The notes beneath the pieces are model-generated. The model was given only the letters and a program-made list of their open reading frames with translations. It ran no database searches and was not told where the DNA came from. Below, in pieces: positions 1-11,100 of a stretch of 64,000 bases of DNA. The stretch covers positions 124,001 through 188,000 of the forward strand of contig JALHMQ010000003.1 in NCBI GenBank assembly GCA_022843955.1. Direction: 5' to 3'. Source of the stretch: Burkholderiaceae bacterium (lineage in GTDB: Bacteria; Pseudomonadota; Gammaproteobacteria; Burkholderiales; Burkholderiaceae_F). Both the position numbers and the translations under genes were made by a program. Each line of letters starts with the position of its first letter. Position 1 is the first letter of the stretch.

Positions 1-272
1 CGGGCCCGGACGACCAGATCGCCGAGTTCTGCGAGATGAATTACGGCGTGAGCTTCCCGATGTTCTCCAAGGTCGATGTGAACGGCGACAACGCGCACCC
101 GCTGTTCAAGCACCTGACCGCGGCCAAGAAGGGTCTGCTCGGCTCGGAGGCGATCAAGTGGAACTTCACCAAGTTTCTGGTCGGCAAGGACGGCAATGTG
201 ATCGATCGCTATGCGCCGACCACGAAGCCCGAGGACATTGCCAAGGATATTGAGAAGGCCCTGGCGGCGTAG
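1..272 (+). CDS. Glutathione peroxidase, C-terminal part (5' truncated by window edge)
   Basis: The reading frame is open from base 3 to the stop at 270-272, so the start lies outside the window. About 89 residues remain. They contain the family's WNF-TKFLV segment, which supplies the Trp and Asn of the glutathione peroxidase catalytic tetrad, followed by the usual GxxIDRYAPTTKPEDI end. The peroxidatic Cys or Sec would lie in the missing N-terminal part. The enzyme reduces hydroperoxides with a thiol donor. The family call is firm; the exact donor cannot be told from this end. Confidence 0.9.
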   Translation, partial: GPDDQIAEFCEMNYGVSFPMFSKVDVNGDNAHPLFKHLTAAKKGLLGSEAIKWNFTKFLVGKDGNVIDRYAPTTKPEDIAKDIEKALAA

Positions 273-436
273 TTCGGCTCCTGCGCCGATAGTCGTGATC
301 GTGAAAGGACCGTCAGAACATCACGGTCACGGCCGCCAAACTCGTGCTCATGGCTCACGATGCTGTCGACCTCGTTCAGTTCCACCTCATCGCTCGGCTG
401 GGATCGGCCGACGATCGCCCGAGGGGGGCGTTCGAC

Positions 437-1630
437 CTAGACGGATGTGACCGGCGTGGCTCGCGGCCGATACGAACCCCGCACGAGATCGAAACGGAAG
501 AAGCGGCACTCAAGCGCGCCGTTGAACAGCACCGTCTTGCGTGTTTCGGCCAGACGCATCTGCCGCGGCAACTGACGGTCCGAGGTCAGCAGCCAGGCGT
601 GCCAGCCGGTGAACGACTGCTTCAAGCGGTCGCCGATTTCGCCCATCATCTTCGGCACGCTCGCCGAGCGTGGCGTGCTCTGTTCGCCGTAGGGCGGGTT
701 GGTGATGATCAGGCCGTGGTCGGCCGGGGGTGACATCTGGCGCGCATCGCCGGCACTGAGCGACAGGCGGCCATCGTCGAGCCAGTGCTGCAGGCCGGCG
801 AGTTGGGCGTTGGCGCGCGCCTGCTCGACTACGCGCGTGGAGATGTCGGCGCCGACAATCCTGGCGGCAGCATCGTCGTCGACCTGCGCCTTGGCCTGCG
901 CCTGCAACTGTGTCCACGCCGTGGCATCGAAGCGGGTCAGGCGTTCGAAGGCGAAGGTCCGGTTCAGGCCGGGCGCACGGCGGGCGGCCATGCAGGCCGC
1001 TTCGATGACGATCGTGCCGCTGCCGCAGAACGGATCGAGCAGCGGCAGGTCGGGCGTCCAGCCGGCGAGCATCAGCAGGCCGGCCGCCAGGTTCTCCTTC
1101 AGCGGCGCCTCGCCCTTGTCGGCGCGCCAGCCGCGCTTGAACAGCGGTTCGCCCGACAGATCGAGGTACAGCGTCACCGCCTCGTGGTCGAGGTAGGCGA
1201 ACACGCGCACATCGGGTCGCGCACGATCGATCGATGGCCGCTCGCCGGTGCGGTCACGCAGCCGATCGACGATGCCGTCCTTGACCTTGAGCATGGCGAA
1301 CTCGAGGCTGCGCAGCGGCGAATTGGAGGCGTTCACGTCCACCCGCAGCGTCTGCTCGGGGGCGAAGTGGTCTTCCCAGCGCACCGACGCGGTCGCCTGG
1401 TAGACGCCGTCTTCGCTGGAGTACGGCGCGCGCCCGACCTGCCACAGCACGCGGCTCGCCAGGCGCGAGTGCAAGTTGGCCGCGTAGGCGGTCGCCAGGC
1501 TGCCTGCGAATCCCACGCCGCCGGCTTCCGGCGCGAGCGCGGTGGCGCCCAGCGATTTCAGTTCATCGGCCAGCAGCGTGTCGAGCCCGCGCGGACAGAT
1601 GGCAAAGAAGCGGTGCGGTGCGTTGCTCAT
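437..1630 (-). CDS. THUMP-domain class I rRNA methyltransferase (RlmL/YcbY-N type)
   Basis: Probable SAM-dependent guanine-N2 methyltransferase for 23S rRNA (RlmL-like, m2G2445 type). The N-terminal third fits a THUMP RNA-binding domain. The SAM-binding motif DPFCGSGT lies at about residues 199-206 and the catalytic NPPY at about 311-314, counted from the chosen start. I chose the ATG at 1630, which gives 397 residues, because the family begins close to the HRFFAICPRGL segment; an ATG at 1654 adds only eight unconserved residues. It corresponds to the N-terminal half of E. coli RlmKL, without the RlmK half. It stands alone: 160 bases separate it from hemJ. Confidence 0.85.
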   Translation of the reverse strand: MSNAPHRFFAICPRGLDTLLADELKSLGATALAPEAGGVGFAGSLATAYAANLHSRLASRVLWQVGRAPYSSEDGVYQATASVRWEDHFAPEQTLRVDVNASNSPLRSLEFAMLKVKDGIVDRLRDRTGERPSIDRARPDVRVFAYLDHEAVTLYLDLSGEPLFKRGWRADKGEAPLKENLAAGLLMLAGWTPDLPLLDPFCGSGTIVIEAACMAARRAPGLNRTFAFERLTRFDATAWTQLQAQAKAQVDDDAAARIVGADISTRVVEQARANAQLAGLQHWLDDGRLSLSAGDARQMSPPADHGLIITNPPYGEQSTPRSASVPKMMGEIGDRLKQSFTGWHAWLLTSDRQLPRQMRLAETRKTVLFNGALECRFFRFDLVRGSYRPRATPVTSV

Positions 1631-1790
1631 GCGAGCGCCCGTGCCGGGAGACACATGCCGTGGACGCCGCGCAAGAGCGGACGAGTGCTGCCCGAGGCAG
1701 ACAGAGCGAGTGAGAACAACGGGCAGGCCATCGGTGCGAAGGGATTGAAGCGAAGCGCCGCACTGTAGCGCGGTCGCTGAGCACCGCCGG

Positions 1791-2210
1791 TCAGAACGGC
1801 TTGAGCACCACCAGGATCACCACCGAGAACAGCACCAGCACGGGCAGTTCGTTGAACCAGCGGAACCACACATGCGAGCGCGCCACCGTGCCGGCGCGAA
1901 ACCCGCGCAGCAGCCGGCCGCAGTAGAGGTGATAGCCAACCAGCACCAGCACGAGCAGCAGCTTGGCGTGCATCCAGCCGCCGCCGATGCCGTAGCCCAG
2001 CCACAGCCACAGGCCGAAGACCAGGGCCAGCACTGCCAGCGGCGTCATGAACCGGTACAGCTTGCCCGCCATCAGCAGCAGGCGGTCGCGCTCGGCGCCG
2101 GGGCCCTCGACCATTGCGAGGTTGACGTAGATGCGCGGCAGATAGAACAGGCCGGCGAACCAGCTGGTGACGAAGATGATGTGCAGCGACTTGATCCAGA
2201 GGTAAGCCAT
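1791..2210 (-). CDS. hemJ: HemJ-type protoporphyrinogen IX oxidase (CopD family membrane protein)
   Basis: A 139-residue inner-membrane protein with four hydrophobic segments. HemJ carries out the oxygen-independent oxidation of protoporphyrinogen IX in heme synthesis. Family marks are the LHIIFVTSWFAGLFYLPR N-terminus with the conserved His, WMHAKLLLVLVL, and the NELPVLVL...LVVLKPF end. Its ATG shares one base with the proA stop (TGATG), so it is probably translationally coupled to proA. The frame stays open upstream through proA, but that part is only an antisense-like shadow of proA. A generic CopD-family role is the alternative; the length and C-terminus favour HemJ. Confidence 0.83.
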   Translation of the reverse strand: MAYLWIKSLHIIFVTSWFAGLFYLPRIYVNLAMVEGPGAERDRLLLMAGKLYRFMTPLAVLALVFGLWLWLGYGIGGGWMHAKLLLVLVLVGYHLYCGRLLRGFRAGTVARSHVWFRWFNELPVLVLFSVVILVVLKPF

Positions 2211-3517
2211 CAGCCGCGCACCTCGCCGTTGCCGAACACCACGTACTTCAGCGAGGTCAGGCCCTCGAGTCCGACCGGGCCGCGCGCATGCAGCTTGTCG
2301 TTGGAGATGCCGATCTCCGCACCCAGCCCGTACTCGAAGCCGTCGGCGAATCGCGTCGAGGCGTTGATCATCACCGAGGCGGAATCGACCTCGCGCAGGA
2401 AGCGCATTGCCACCGTGTAGTCCTCGGTGACGATGGCATCGGTGTGCTTGCTGCCATACGTGTTGATGTGGTCGATGGCGGCGTCGGCGCCGGCGACCAC
2501 GCGGATCGACAGGATGGGCGCCAGGTACTCGGTGCGCCAATCTGCCTCGGTGGCGACGCTTGCGGCGATGCCGGCATCGCCCAGGATCGCGCGCGTGGCA
2601 TCGCAGCCGCGCAACTGCACGCCCTTGTCGGCATAGATGCGGCCGAGCAGCGGCAGCACGCGGGCGGCAAGACTGTGCGCCACCAGCAACGTCTCCATCG
2701 TGTTGCAGGTGCCGTAGCGCTGGGTCTTGGCGTTGTCGGCGATCTTCACCGCCTTCATCAGATCGGCGGCGGCGTCGATGTACACGTGGCAGATGCCATC
2801 CAGGTGCTTGATCATCGGCACCTTGCTTTCCTTCATCAGGCGCTCGATCAGCCCCTTGCCGCCGCGCGGCACGATGATGTCCACGTACTCGGGCATCGTC
2901 ACCAGCAGTCCGACGGCGGCACGGTCGGTGGTGCCCACCAGTTGCACGCCGTCGCGCGGCAACTGGGCGGCATCCAAGCCATCGGCAACCAATTCGGCCA
3001 GCAGGCGATTGGACTCGATCGCCTCGGAGCCGCCGCGGAGGATGCTGGCGTTGCCGCTCTTGATGCATAGGCCCGCCGCGTCGACCGTGACGTTGGGCCG
3101 GCTCTCGTAGATGATGCCGATGACACCGAGCGGCACGCGCATGCGGCCGACCCGGATGCCCGAAGGCATCGGCCGTACCTCGCCGATCTCGCCGATCGGG
3201 TCGGGCAGTTGCGCGATCTGCTCCAGCCCCGCGGCCATCTGCTCGACGGCTTGATCTGAAAGCTTCAGGCGGTCCAGCGCGGCGGCATCGAGCCCGGCGG
3301 CGCGGGCGCGCTTGAGGTCGCGCGCATTGGCCGCCTGCAGCGGTGCCTGCTGCGCGCGGATGGCGGCGGCGATGCGGCGCAGCGCATCGTTCTTCGCCCG
3401 CGTGTCGGCCTTGGCCATTGCGCCCGCGGCGGCACGCGCACGGCGGCCGATGTCGGCCATGTAGTCCGCGAGGGTGGCGGCGGGGTCGGCGCGGGTAAGG
3501 TCGGTGGCGGCGGTCAT
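2210..3517 (-). CDS. proA: Gamma-glutamyl phosphate reductase
   Basis: A 435-residue cytosolic enzyme that reduces L-glutamyl 5-phosphate with NADPH to glutamate semialdehyde, the second step of proline synthesis. It has the aldehyde dehydrogenase fold. The catalytic Cys lies in the [10 protein letters not shown] segment near residue 268. Other family marks are [17 protein letters not shown]-like, and [20 protein letters not shown] at the end. Length is normal for the family (417-440). It lies 58 bases downstream of holA on the same strand and overlaps the hemJ start by one base. No proB is seen in the window. Confidence 0.97.
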   Translation of the reverse strand: MTAATDLTRADPAATLADYMADIGRRARAAAGAMAKADTRAKNDALRRIAAAIRAQQAPLQAANARDLKRARAAGLDAAALDRLKLSDQAVEQMAAGLEQIAQLPDPIGEIGEVRPMPSGIRVGRMRVPLGVIGIIYESRPNVTVDAAGLCIKSGNASILRGGSEAIESNRLLAELVADGLDAAQLPRDGVQLVGTTDRAAVGLLVTMPEYVDIIVPRGGKGLIERLMKESKVPMIKHLDGICHVYIDAAADLMKAVKIADNAKTQRYGTCNTMETLLVAHSLAARVLPLLGRIYADKGVQLRGCDATRAILGDAGIAASVATEADWRTEYLAPILSIRVVAGADAAIDHINTYGSKHTDAIVTEDYTVAMRFLREVDSASVMINASTRFADGFEYGLGAEIGISNDKLHARGPVGLEGLTSLKYVVFGNGEVRG

Positions 3518-3575
3518 CGCAGGACGATCAGGGAGTACGCGCCGGGGCCGGCATGCGTACGGGGTGGGTGAGGCG

Positions 3576-4592
3576 TCAGCTGGCCACGCCGAGCGCGATC
3601 TCGGTCAATTCTAGCCAGGGGTCGCTGTCGCGCCCCTTGACGCGCAGACCCTTGACCAGGCGGTCGACGTCGGCGCAGCGCGCCAGCAGTCCTGCCAGGC
3701 GACCCACATCGAGCCGGCGCAGCGCGCCCTGCGTGACCTGCTCCTTCTCGCGCCGCACCCACACCTCGCGCGTCGCCTGCCCATAGGACTGCCCTCGGTC
3801 CAGCGCGGAGCGCAGCCGCAGCAGCGTGCGCACTTCCTCGCTCACCGCCCACAGGATGAGGGGCAACGGCTCGTTCTCGGCGCGCAGGCCGCAGAGCATC
3901 TTCATCAGCCGCGGCTTGTCACCGGCCAGCATCGCGGTGGGCAGTGCGAATACTTCGTAGCGCGAGACGTCGAGCACCGCGTCCTGCACCTGCGCCAGCG
4001 TCAGGCCGCCCGGCGGATGCAGCAGCGCCAGCTTGCTGATCTCCTGGTGCGCGGCGAGCAGGTTGCCCTCGACCCGGTCAGCGATGAAATCGAGCGCATC
4101 GGCCGGCGCCTTGTGCTGCTGGCGCGCCAGCCGCATGCCGATCCAGGCCGGCAGGGCGGGTCGCTGGATGGTCGGCACGTCGACCCAGACGCCGGCCGCG
4201 TCGAGCGCCCCGGCCCAGGCGCTGTTGCGGCTGGTCTTGTCGAGCGCGGGCAGGGCGATGATCGTCAGCAGATCGTCGCCGCCGTGGGAGGCATGCGCCT
4301 TGAGTGCTTCGGCGCCTTCCTTGCCGGGCTTGCCGCCCGGCAGGCGAATCTCGAGGATGCGGCGCTCGGCGAACAGCGACATGTGCTGCGCCGCGCCGGT
4401 GATGGTGGACCAGTCGCTGCGGCCGTCGGCATGCACGACCTCGCGCTCGCTGAAGCCGGCCTGGCGGGCCGCCGTGCGGATCGCATCCTGCGCCTCGATC
4501 GACAGCAGCGCTTCGTCACCACTGACCACATACAACGGTGCCAGCTTGCCGCGCGCAAGGTGGGCGTCCAGCTGGTCGACGCGCAACTGCAT
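3576..4592 (-). CDS. holA: DNA polymerase III subunit delta
   Basis: A 338-residue clamp-loader subunit that opens the beta sliding clamp during replication. Recognisable family segments are the [11 protein letters not shown] start, the ADGRSDW region near residue 55, and the C-terminal part with [13 protein letters not shown]. The length matches the family (about 340). The gene starts two bases after the lptE stop, so leuS-lptE-holA form one tight minus-strand operon, the same order seen in E. coli and many other proteobacteria. That neighbourhood makes the call secure even though delta is poorly conserved. Confidence 0.94.
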   Translation of the reverse strand: MQLRVDQLDAHLARGKLAPLYVVSGDEALLSIEAQDAIRTAARQAGFSEREVVHADGRSDWSTITGAAQHMSLFAERRILEIRLPGGKPGKEGAEALKAHASHGGDDLLTIIALPALDKTSRNSAWAGALDAAGVWVDVPTIQRPALPAWIGMRLARQQHKAPADALDFIADRVEGNLLAAHQEISKLALLHPPGGLTLAQVQDAVLDVSRYEVFALPTAMLAGDKPRLMKMLCGLRAENEPLPLILWAVSEEVRTLLRLRSALDRGQSYGQATREVWVRREKEQVTQGALRRLDVGRLAGLLARCADVDRLVKGLRVKGRDSDPWLELTEIALGVAS

Positions 4593-4594
4593 CG

Positions 4595-5122
4595 CTAGCC
4601 GGCCCGCGGAACCTGGGCGGCGGCCAGGCGGCGCAGCACCTGCTGCACCAGGTCGCCCTGCATGTCGCGAAACAGCACGGCTTCCTCTGCTTCGCGCGCC
4701 AGCACCTGCGACTCGTTGAAGGCGATGTCGCGCTGGATGGCCACCGCGCTGGCGGGCACGTACTCGCCGCCCTTGCCGTCGTGCACGCGGAAGGCAAAGC
4801 GCAGCCGCAACTGGTACTCGCGCGTCTTGCCCTGTGCGTTGACGGCCAGCACTTCGCGCTCACGCTGCTCGCCCAGCACTTCGAGCACTGCCTGCGCCTG
4901 GCTGCGATCGGTCACCACGCGCGTATTGGTGCCGGCGAGGATGTTGCGGGACAACTCGGCGCCAAGCGGCGAGTTGGGCGGAAAGCCAAGGAAGATCGTG
5001 TCGAACGGCAGCGTGCGTTCGCCGCGCAACCGAAAGCCGCAGCCGGCGGCACCGACTGACAGCACACCGGCCAACAGCAGTCGTCGCCGGCCTCGCGCGC
5101 GCAGTGCGTCAGACCACGACAT
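4595..5122 (-). CDS. lptE: LPS-assembly lipoprotein LptE
   Basis: A 175-residue outer-membrane lipoprotein that plugs the LptD barrel and helps place lipopolysaccharide in the outer leaflet. The N-terminus has a short basic region, a hydrophobic stretch and a lipobox-like VGAAGC ending at about Cys28, followed by GFRLRGE, the usual start of mature LptE (GFxLRG). The start lies within the last 14 bases of leuS. The place between leuS and holA is the classical one for this poorly conserved gene. Confidence 0.92.
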   Translation of the reverse strand: MSWSDALRARGRRRLLLAGVLSVGAAGCGFRLRGERTLPFDTIFLGFPPNSPLGAELSRNILAGTNTRVVTDRSQAQAVLEVLGEQREREVLAVNAQGKTREYQLRLRFAFRVHDGKGGEYVPASAVAIQRDIAFNESQVLAREAEEAVLFRDMQGDLVQQVLRRLAAAQVPRAG

Positions 5123-7871
5123 TGACCAGCTTTCCCGGCACGACGATCAGCTTCTTCACCGCGGCGCCGGCGATGAACTTCTGTACGGTGGCGTCGGCCA
5201 GCGTGGCGGCCTCGATCTCCGGCCGGCCGGCCTGGGCCGGCACCCGGATCTGGCTGCGCAGCTTGCCGTTGACCTGCACCACGAGATCGACTTCATCCTG
5301 CTTGAGCGCGCCTTCATCTGCACTGGGCCAGGGCGCATCGAGCAGGTCGCCGTACTCGCGCACGAAGCCAAGGTCGCTCCAAAGTGCGTGGGTGATGTGC
5401 GGTGCGATCGGGTACAGCGTGCGCAGCAGGATGCCGAGTGCTTCCACGAACGCAGCCTCACGAACCCAGAGACGCCTCTCATTCCGAGATCCCTCTTCAA
5501 CCAGGAGGTTGGGTTCGAATCCTTCGAGCGAGTTGAGCATCTTCATGGCGCCCGAGACCACGGTGTTGTACTGCATCCGACCGTAGTCGAAGTCGCATTG
5601 CTTAAGCGCCGTGTGGATGGCGTGGCGCAGTTGTTTGACATCGTTGCCGGCGTCGTTGAACGCACGGAACGCAAAGGAACGGGCATCTACCGGAAAGGAA
5701 CCCTCGCGATCGAATCGGACACAACAGGCCCAGAGCCGCCTCAGGAATCGATAAGTGCCCTCCGCACCACTGTTGCTCCACGCCGCGCTCTGGTCCGGCG
5801 GCCCGGCGAACATGGCAAAGGTGCGCGCCGTGTCAGCGCCGAAGCGGCCGATGATGTCGCGCGGCTCCACCACGTTGTTCTTGCTCTTGCTCATCTTCTC
5901 GGTGCCGCCGAAGAGCACCGGTTGGCCATCCTCTTTGGCGGTCACCTTGACCGGGCGACCCTTGTCGTCGAACTCGATGTCGATCTCGCTCGGGTAGAAC
6001 CAGCGTTTCTTGCCTTCAGCCGTCTCGCGGTAGTAGCAGTCGTGCGTCAGCATGCCCTGGGTGAACAGGCGCTTGAACGGCTCGTCAAACTTCACGAGGC
6101 CCAGATCCCGCATCACCTTGGTCCAGAAGCGTGCGTACAGCAGATGCAGCACGGCGTGCTCGATGCCGCCGATGTACTGGTCCATGCCGTCCGCCATCCA
6201 GTAGTCGGTGCGGGCATCGACCATGGTCGGCGCCCCCGGCGAGCAGTAGCGCATGTAGTACCAGGCGCTGTCGACAAAGGTGTCCATCGTGTCGGTCTCA
6301 CGCCGAGCCGGCTTGCCGCACTTGGGGCAGGTGCACTGGAGGAACGGCTCGTACTTCGCCAGCGGGCTGCCGCTGCCATCCGGCACCAGATACTCGGGCA
6401 GGATCACCGGCAGGTCGGCTTCCGGCACCGGCACCACGCCGCAACTGTCGCAGTGGATCAGCGGGATCGGCGTACCCCAGTAGCGCTGGCGACTGATGCC
6501 CCAGTCGCGCAGGCGATAGTTGATCTGCTTGTCGCCGAGGCCCTTGGCTTTGAGGTCGGCGGCGATGGCGTCGACGGCGGCTTCGTAGTTCAGACCGTCG
6601 TACTTGCCGGAGTTGATGAGCGGGCCGGCCTCGTAAATGCCGTACCACGACTGCCAGCGCTCTGCGGTGAACCCCAAATCTGAAAACAGCGCTGCATGCG
6701 CTTTCCGCGTTTCAGCGTCGAGATCCGAACTCTTCAGAGCCTCTCGGTTAGTGATGTTCTGTAGCGTGTCGACGACTTGCTTGATCGGCAGCCCGTACTT
6801 CTTAGCAAACGCAAAGTCGCGCTCGTCGTGGCCCGGCACGCCCATCACCGCGCCTTCGCCGTAGCCCATCAGCACGTAGTTGCCGACCCACACCGGCACC
6901 GCCTCGCCAGTCAGCGGATGGGTGACGGCAAAGCCCGTGGCCATGCCCTTCTTTTCCATCGTGGCGATATCGGCCTCGGCCACACCCCCCTTCTTGCACT
7001 CTTCGATGAAGGCGGTGAGATCGGCCTTGCCCTGTGCCAGCCGGGTGGCGAGCGGGTGCTCGGCGGCGATGGCGACGAAGGTGACGCCCATGATCGTGTC
7101 GGCGCGGGTTGTGAAGACGCGCAGCAACTGGTCCTTGCCGTCGAGCGCATACGGAAAGCCGAAGTTCACGCCGACGCTTTTGCCGATCCAGTTCTCCTGC
7201 ATCGCCTTGACCTGCGGCGGCCAGTCGACCGTCTTCAGATCTTCGATCAACTGATCGGCGTATTGCGTGATCGCCAGGTAGTAGCCGGGGATCTCGCGCT
7301 TCTCGACGATCGCACCGGAGCGCCAGCCGCGGCCGTCGACCACCTGCTCGTTGGCAAGCACGGTCTGGTCGACCGGGTCCCAGTTGACGACCTGCGTCTT
7401 GCGGTAGGCGATGCCCTTGTCGAGCATCTTCAGGAACAGCCACTGGTTCCAGCGGTAGTACGCGGCGTCGCAGGTGGCGACTTCGCGGCTCCAGTCGAAC
7501 GCCAGGCCGAGCGGCTGCATCTGCGCCTTCATGTCGGCGATGTTGGCGCGCGTCCAATCGCTGGGCGCGACCTTCTTGTCGATCGCCGCGTTCTCGGCCG
7601 GCAGGCCGAAGGCATCCCAGCCCATCGGCGTCATCACGTTGTACCCGCGCATTCGCAAGATGCGGTACATCACGTCGTTCAGCGTGTAGTTACGCACGTG
7701 CCCCATGTGCAACTTGCCGCTGGGGTAGGGCAGCATCGAGCAGACGTAGAACTTGGGCTTGTCTCGCCCGGACGCATCGCGCGCATGCTCGACCGCGAGG
7801 TAGGCGTTGGTCCGGTTCCAGTGCGACTGCGCCGCGGACTCGATGTCCTGCGGGCTGTACTTGTCCTGCAT
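5109..7871 (-). CDS. leuS: Leucine--tRNA ligase
   Basis: A 920-residue class I aminoacyl-tRNA synthetase that charges tRNA-Leu. The HIGH-type motif is HMGH near residue 50 and the KMSKS loop lies in [12 protein letters not shown] near residue 655. A CP1 editing domain lies between them. I chose the ATG at 7871, which gives the usual bacterial [11 protein letters not shown] start with an AAGGCG ribosome site just before it; the frame is open 183 bases further upstream but that part is not LeuS-like. It heads the leuS-lptE-holA operon and diverges from the helicase gene. Confidence 0.98.
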   Translation of the reverse strand: MQDKYSPQDIESAAQSHWNRTNAYLAVEHARDASGRDKPKFYVCSMLPYPSGKLHMGHVRNYTLNDVMYRILRMRGYNVMTPMGWDAFGLPAENAAIDKKVAPSDWTRANIADMKAQMQPLGLAFDWSREVATCDAAYYRWNQWLFLKMLDKGIAYRKTQVVNWDPVDQTVLANEQVVDGRGWRSGAIVEKREIPGYYLAITQYADQLIEDLKTVDWPPQVKAMQENWIGKSVGVNFGFPYALDGKDQLLRVFTTRADTIMGVTFVAIAAEHPLATRLAQGKADLTAFIEECKKGGVAEADIATMEKKGMATGFAVTHPLTGEAVPVWVGNYVLMGYGEGAVMGVPGHDERDFAFAKKYGLPIKQVVDTLQNITNREALKSSDLDAETRKAHAALFSDLGFTAERWQSWYGIYEAGPLINSGKYDGLNYEAAVDAIAADLKAKGLGDKQINYRLRDWGISRQRYWGTPIPLIHCDSCGVVPVPEADLPVILPEYLVPDGSGSPLAKYEPFLQCTCPKCGKPARRETDTMDTFVDSAWYYMRYCSPGAPTMVDARTDYWMADGMDQYIGGIEHAVLHLLYARFWTKVMRDLGLVKFDEPFKRLFTQGMLTHDCYYRETAEGKKRWFYPSEIDIEFDDKGRPVKVTAKEDGQPVLFGGTEKMSKSKNNVVEPRDIIGRFGADTARTFAMFAGPPDQSAAWSNSGAEGTYRFLRRLWACCVRFDREGSFPVDARSFAFRAFNDAGNDVKQLRHAIHTALKQCDFDYGRMQYNTVVSGAMKMLNSLEGFEPNLLVEEGSRNERRLWVREAAFVEALGILLRTLYPIAPHITHALWSDLGFVREYGDLLDAPWPSADEGALKQDEVDLVVQVNGKLRSQIRVPAQAGRPEIEAATLADATVQKFIAGAAVKKLIVVPGKLVNVVV

Positions 7872-8174
7872 GAATGCGCCTTGTGGGAGGGCTGCGAGCG
7901 AAGCGGGGAAGTATATCGGCGGGCCCGCTGCGCTCTCGTTCATGGCGCGCCGAGCGGGCACCAAACGGTCTGGCTGGAGAGCGATTCGGTGGCGGCCGCG
8001 TCGATCCGTCGGCTCGGCCGGCGCTGCGCCCCGAAGGAGCCGGCGCGGCGGCAAGGGCGACGTGGCGGGCGCGCCACCGCGCGTGTGCTGCCTGCGACGC
8101 CAATGCTTGCGCCCGAACCTGCATTTTTGAAAGTGGCACGGCGCGGGTGGCAGAGGCGAACGTAGAATCGGTCA
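7872..8174. other. Divergent intergenic region between leuS and the helicase gene
   Basis: A 303-base non-coding gap. On the minus strand a TATACT -10-like box (7910-7915) would give leuS a leader of about 32 bases. On the plus strand a TAGAAT box lies directly before the helicase start. Between them I see no gene, no RNA signature and no strong repeat; the frames that run through it have no recognisable protein content. Confidence 0.5.
8163..8168 (+). promoter_or_regulatory. Putative -10 box (TAGAAT) of the helicase gene
   Basis: TAGAAT ends six bases before the ATG at 8175, with no Shine-Dalgarno site in between. If it is a true -10 box, transcription would begin at or next to the start codon, giving a leaderless mRNA. 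No good -35 box is visible. It is one of nine similar arrangements in the window. Confidence 0.4.
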
Positions 8175-11100
8175 ATGCCCTCCTTGCTCGAGTCACTCAA
8201 TCCGCAGCAGCTTGCTGCGGTGACGCTGCCCAACCAGTCGGCGTTGATCCTCGCCGGCGCTGGCTCCGGCAAGACCCGCGTGCTGACCACGCGCATCGCC
8301 TGGCTGATCCAGACCGGCCAACTGAGTCCGCAAGGCATCCTCGCCGTCACCTTCACCAACAAGGCGGCCAAGGAGATGCTCACGCGCCTGACCGCCATGC
8401 TGCCGATCAACACACGCGGCATGTGGATTGGCACCTTTCATGGCCTGTGCAACCGCATGCTGCGGGCGCATTACCGCGATGCCGCGTTGCCGCAGACATT
8501 CCAGATCCTCGATTCGTCGGACCAGCTGTCGGCGATCAAGCGGCTGCTGAAGGCCAACAACATCGACGACGAGAAGTACCCGCCGCGCAACCTCCAGCAC
8601 TTCATCAACGGCGCCAAGGAAGCCGGGCTGCGCGCCGGCAAGGTCGAGGTCAACGACGACTTCAACCGCAAGTTCGTCGAGCTTTACCGGATGTACGACG
8701 AGCAATGCCAGCGCGAAGGCGTGGTCGACTTCTCCGAGCTTCTGCTGCGCTGCTATGAACTGCTCGAGCGCAACGAAAGCCTGCGCCTGCACTACAACGC
8801 GCGCTTTCGCCACATCCTGGTCGACGAGTTCCAGGACACCAATGTCCTGCAGTACAAGTGGCTGAAGCTGCTCGCCGGCACGCAGGGCACGATCTTCGCG
8901 GTCGGCGACGACGACCAGTGCCTGCTGGCCGGCACCCAAGTCACGCTGGCGGATGGCCGCTTCAAGAAGATCGAGGAGGTTCAGGTCGACGACATGCTGC
9001 GCTCGGCGGTCGGCGGCGGCCGCATGGGTGCGGCCAAGGTGACCAAGGTGTTCGAGCGGCAGGAGCGCATTGCGCTGGTCACCGTGCACACGCAGAAGGG
9101 CAAGTCGCTGACCAGCACGCTCGAGCACGTTCACTTCGCCGGCTACACGGTGGGGCATCTGCCCGCCAAGTACTTCCTGCACCTGATGAACAAGCCGGGC
9201 GTGGGCTACCGGCTCGCGGTCAGCGGCCACCGCAGCGAACGCAGCGACGGCAAGACGGTGCCAGGCTTTCGCCAGCGCGCCCGGCAGGAAGGCGGTGAGC
9301 ACTGCTGGGTGATCGACGCGTTCGACGATGAGATCGAGGCGCGCGAGCGGATGAACGTGCTGTCGCTCAAGTACGGTCTGCCGACCCGCAAGTTCGTCTC
9401 CAGCAACTCCAAGCGCGTGCCGGCCGAGTTCTCCGAGGTCAATACCGAGCGGTCGGCGCAGTGGCTGCTCAAGGACTTGAACCTGGCGTTCGATCATCCG
9501 GCCGAGCGGCGCCGGCCGACCTTCGGCACGCCCGGCGACGTGCTGGTGAGTCTGTGCAGCGATTCGCGGCGCGGCAAGCCCGATCACCGCGTGTATGCAC
9601 GCATTGCGACCGAAGCGGCAATGCAGCGGGCGGTGGCCGCCGGCTTCACCGCCCATGAACAGACCGCCGGCACCGGGGGCTGGTATGTGCAGTTCTGGCG
9701 CCGCGACTACGGCGAGGCGGTGACCGAGGCCAACAAGCTGCGCAACGCGCTCAACGGGCGCGTGCTGCAGCGTGCGCGGCTGGGCCGCGGTTACCTGCCG
9801 ATGATCCCGGCGCAGTACGTTCGGCCCGGCATGGCGATCTTCGACCAGGACGGCGACTACGACATCGTCACCAACCTGCAGACGCATCCGCCGACGCTCG
9901 TCACCGTGTACGACCTGAACGTCGAGGGCACGCACAATTTCGCTGCCAACGGCCTCTTGACGCACAACTCGATCTACGCGTTCCGCGGCGCCAATGTCGG
10001 CAACATGGCCGACTTCGAGCGCGAGTTCCGCGTGCAGAACGTGATCAAGCTCGAGCAGAACTACCGCTCGCACGGCAACATCCTCGACGCCGCCAATGCG
10101 CTGATCCGCAACAACGCCAAGCGGCTGGGCAAGGACTTGTGGACCGATGCCGGGCACGGCGAGCAGGTGCGGGTGTTCGAGGCCGGCTCCGACGGCCTCG
10201 AAGCGGCCTGGCTGGTCGACGAGGTGCGCAACCTGATCGCCGAGGGCTATGCGCGCAGCGAGGTGGCGGCGCTGTACCGCTCCAATGCGCAGTCGCGCGT
10301 GATCGAGCACGCGCTGTTTAACGCCGGCGTGCCGTATCGCGTCTATGGCGGGCTGCGCTTCTTCGAGCGCGCCGAGATCAAGCACGCGCTCGCCTACCTG
10401 CGCGTGGTGGAAAACCCGTCGGACGACACCGCGTTCATGCGCGTTGTCAATTTCCCGCCCCGCGGGATCGGCGCGCGCACGCTGGAACAGCTGGCCGACG
10501 CCGCGAAGCAGGCTGGCACCAGCCTGTATGCCGCGGTCGGCCAGATGACCGGAGCCGCCGGCACCAAGCTGGCGGCGTTCGTCAAGCTCGCCGAGAGCCT
10601 GCGGTTCGAGACCACGGCGCTGACCTTGAAGGAGATCGTGCAGGTGACGATCGAGCGCAGCGGCCTGATCGAGCACTACCGCAACGAGAAGGAAGGCCAG
10701 GAGCGCATCGAGAATCTGGAAGAGCTCGTGAACGCGGCCAGTGCCTTCGTGATGGAAGAGGGCTACACGCAGGACGCCCTCGGCACCCAGGCCGATGCTG
10801 AAAGCGCGATCGCCTCACCGCTCGCTGGTTTTCTGTCGCACGCGTCGCTGGAGGCGGGCGACAACCAGGCCCAAGCGGGCCAGGACGCATTGCAGCTGAT
10901 GACGGTGCATGCCGCCAAGGGGCTCGAGTTCAACGCGGTGTTCATCACCGGACTCGAAGAGGGCCTGTTCCCGCACGAGAACAGCGTGCAGGAACTCGAC
11001 GGCCTGGAGGAGGAACGGCGCCTGATGTACGTTGCGATCACGCGCGCGCGCAAGCGGCTGTACCTGAGCTTTGCGCAGACCCGCATGTTGCACGGCCAGA

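Noticed and set aside
294-331. Imperfect hairpin after the glutathione peroxidase gene (CGTGATCGTGA with TCACGGTCACG)
   Set aside because: One mismatch, a long loop and no T-run; not strong enough to call a terminator.
2211-3068. Apparent N-terminal extension of HemJ running through proA
   Set aside because: The frame is open but Arg-rich and unlike any HemJ; the ATG at 2210 coupled to the proA stop explains the gene.
4662-6683. Plus-strand open frame of 673 codons opposite lptE and leuS
   Set aside because: LeuS is unambiguous on the other strand, and the frame lacks protein-like features.
8193-10676. Antisense open frame of 827 codons over the helicase gene
   Set aside because: Its product is a His/Arg/Gly-rich mixture without family features, explained by codon bias of the sense gene.
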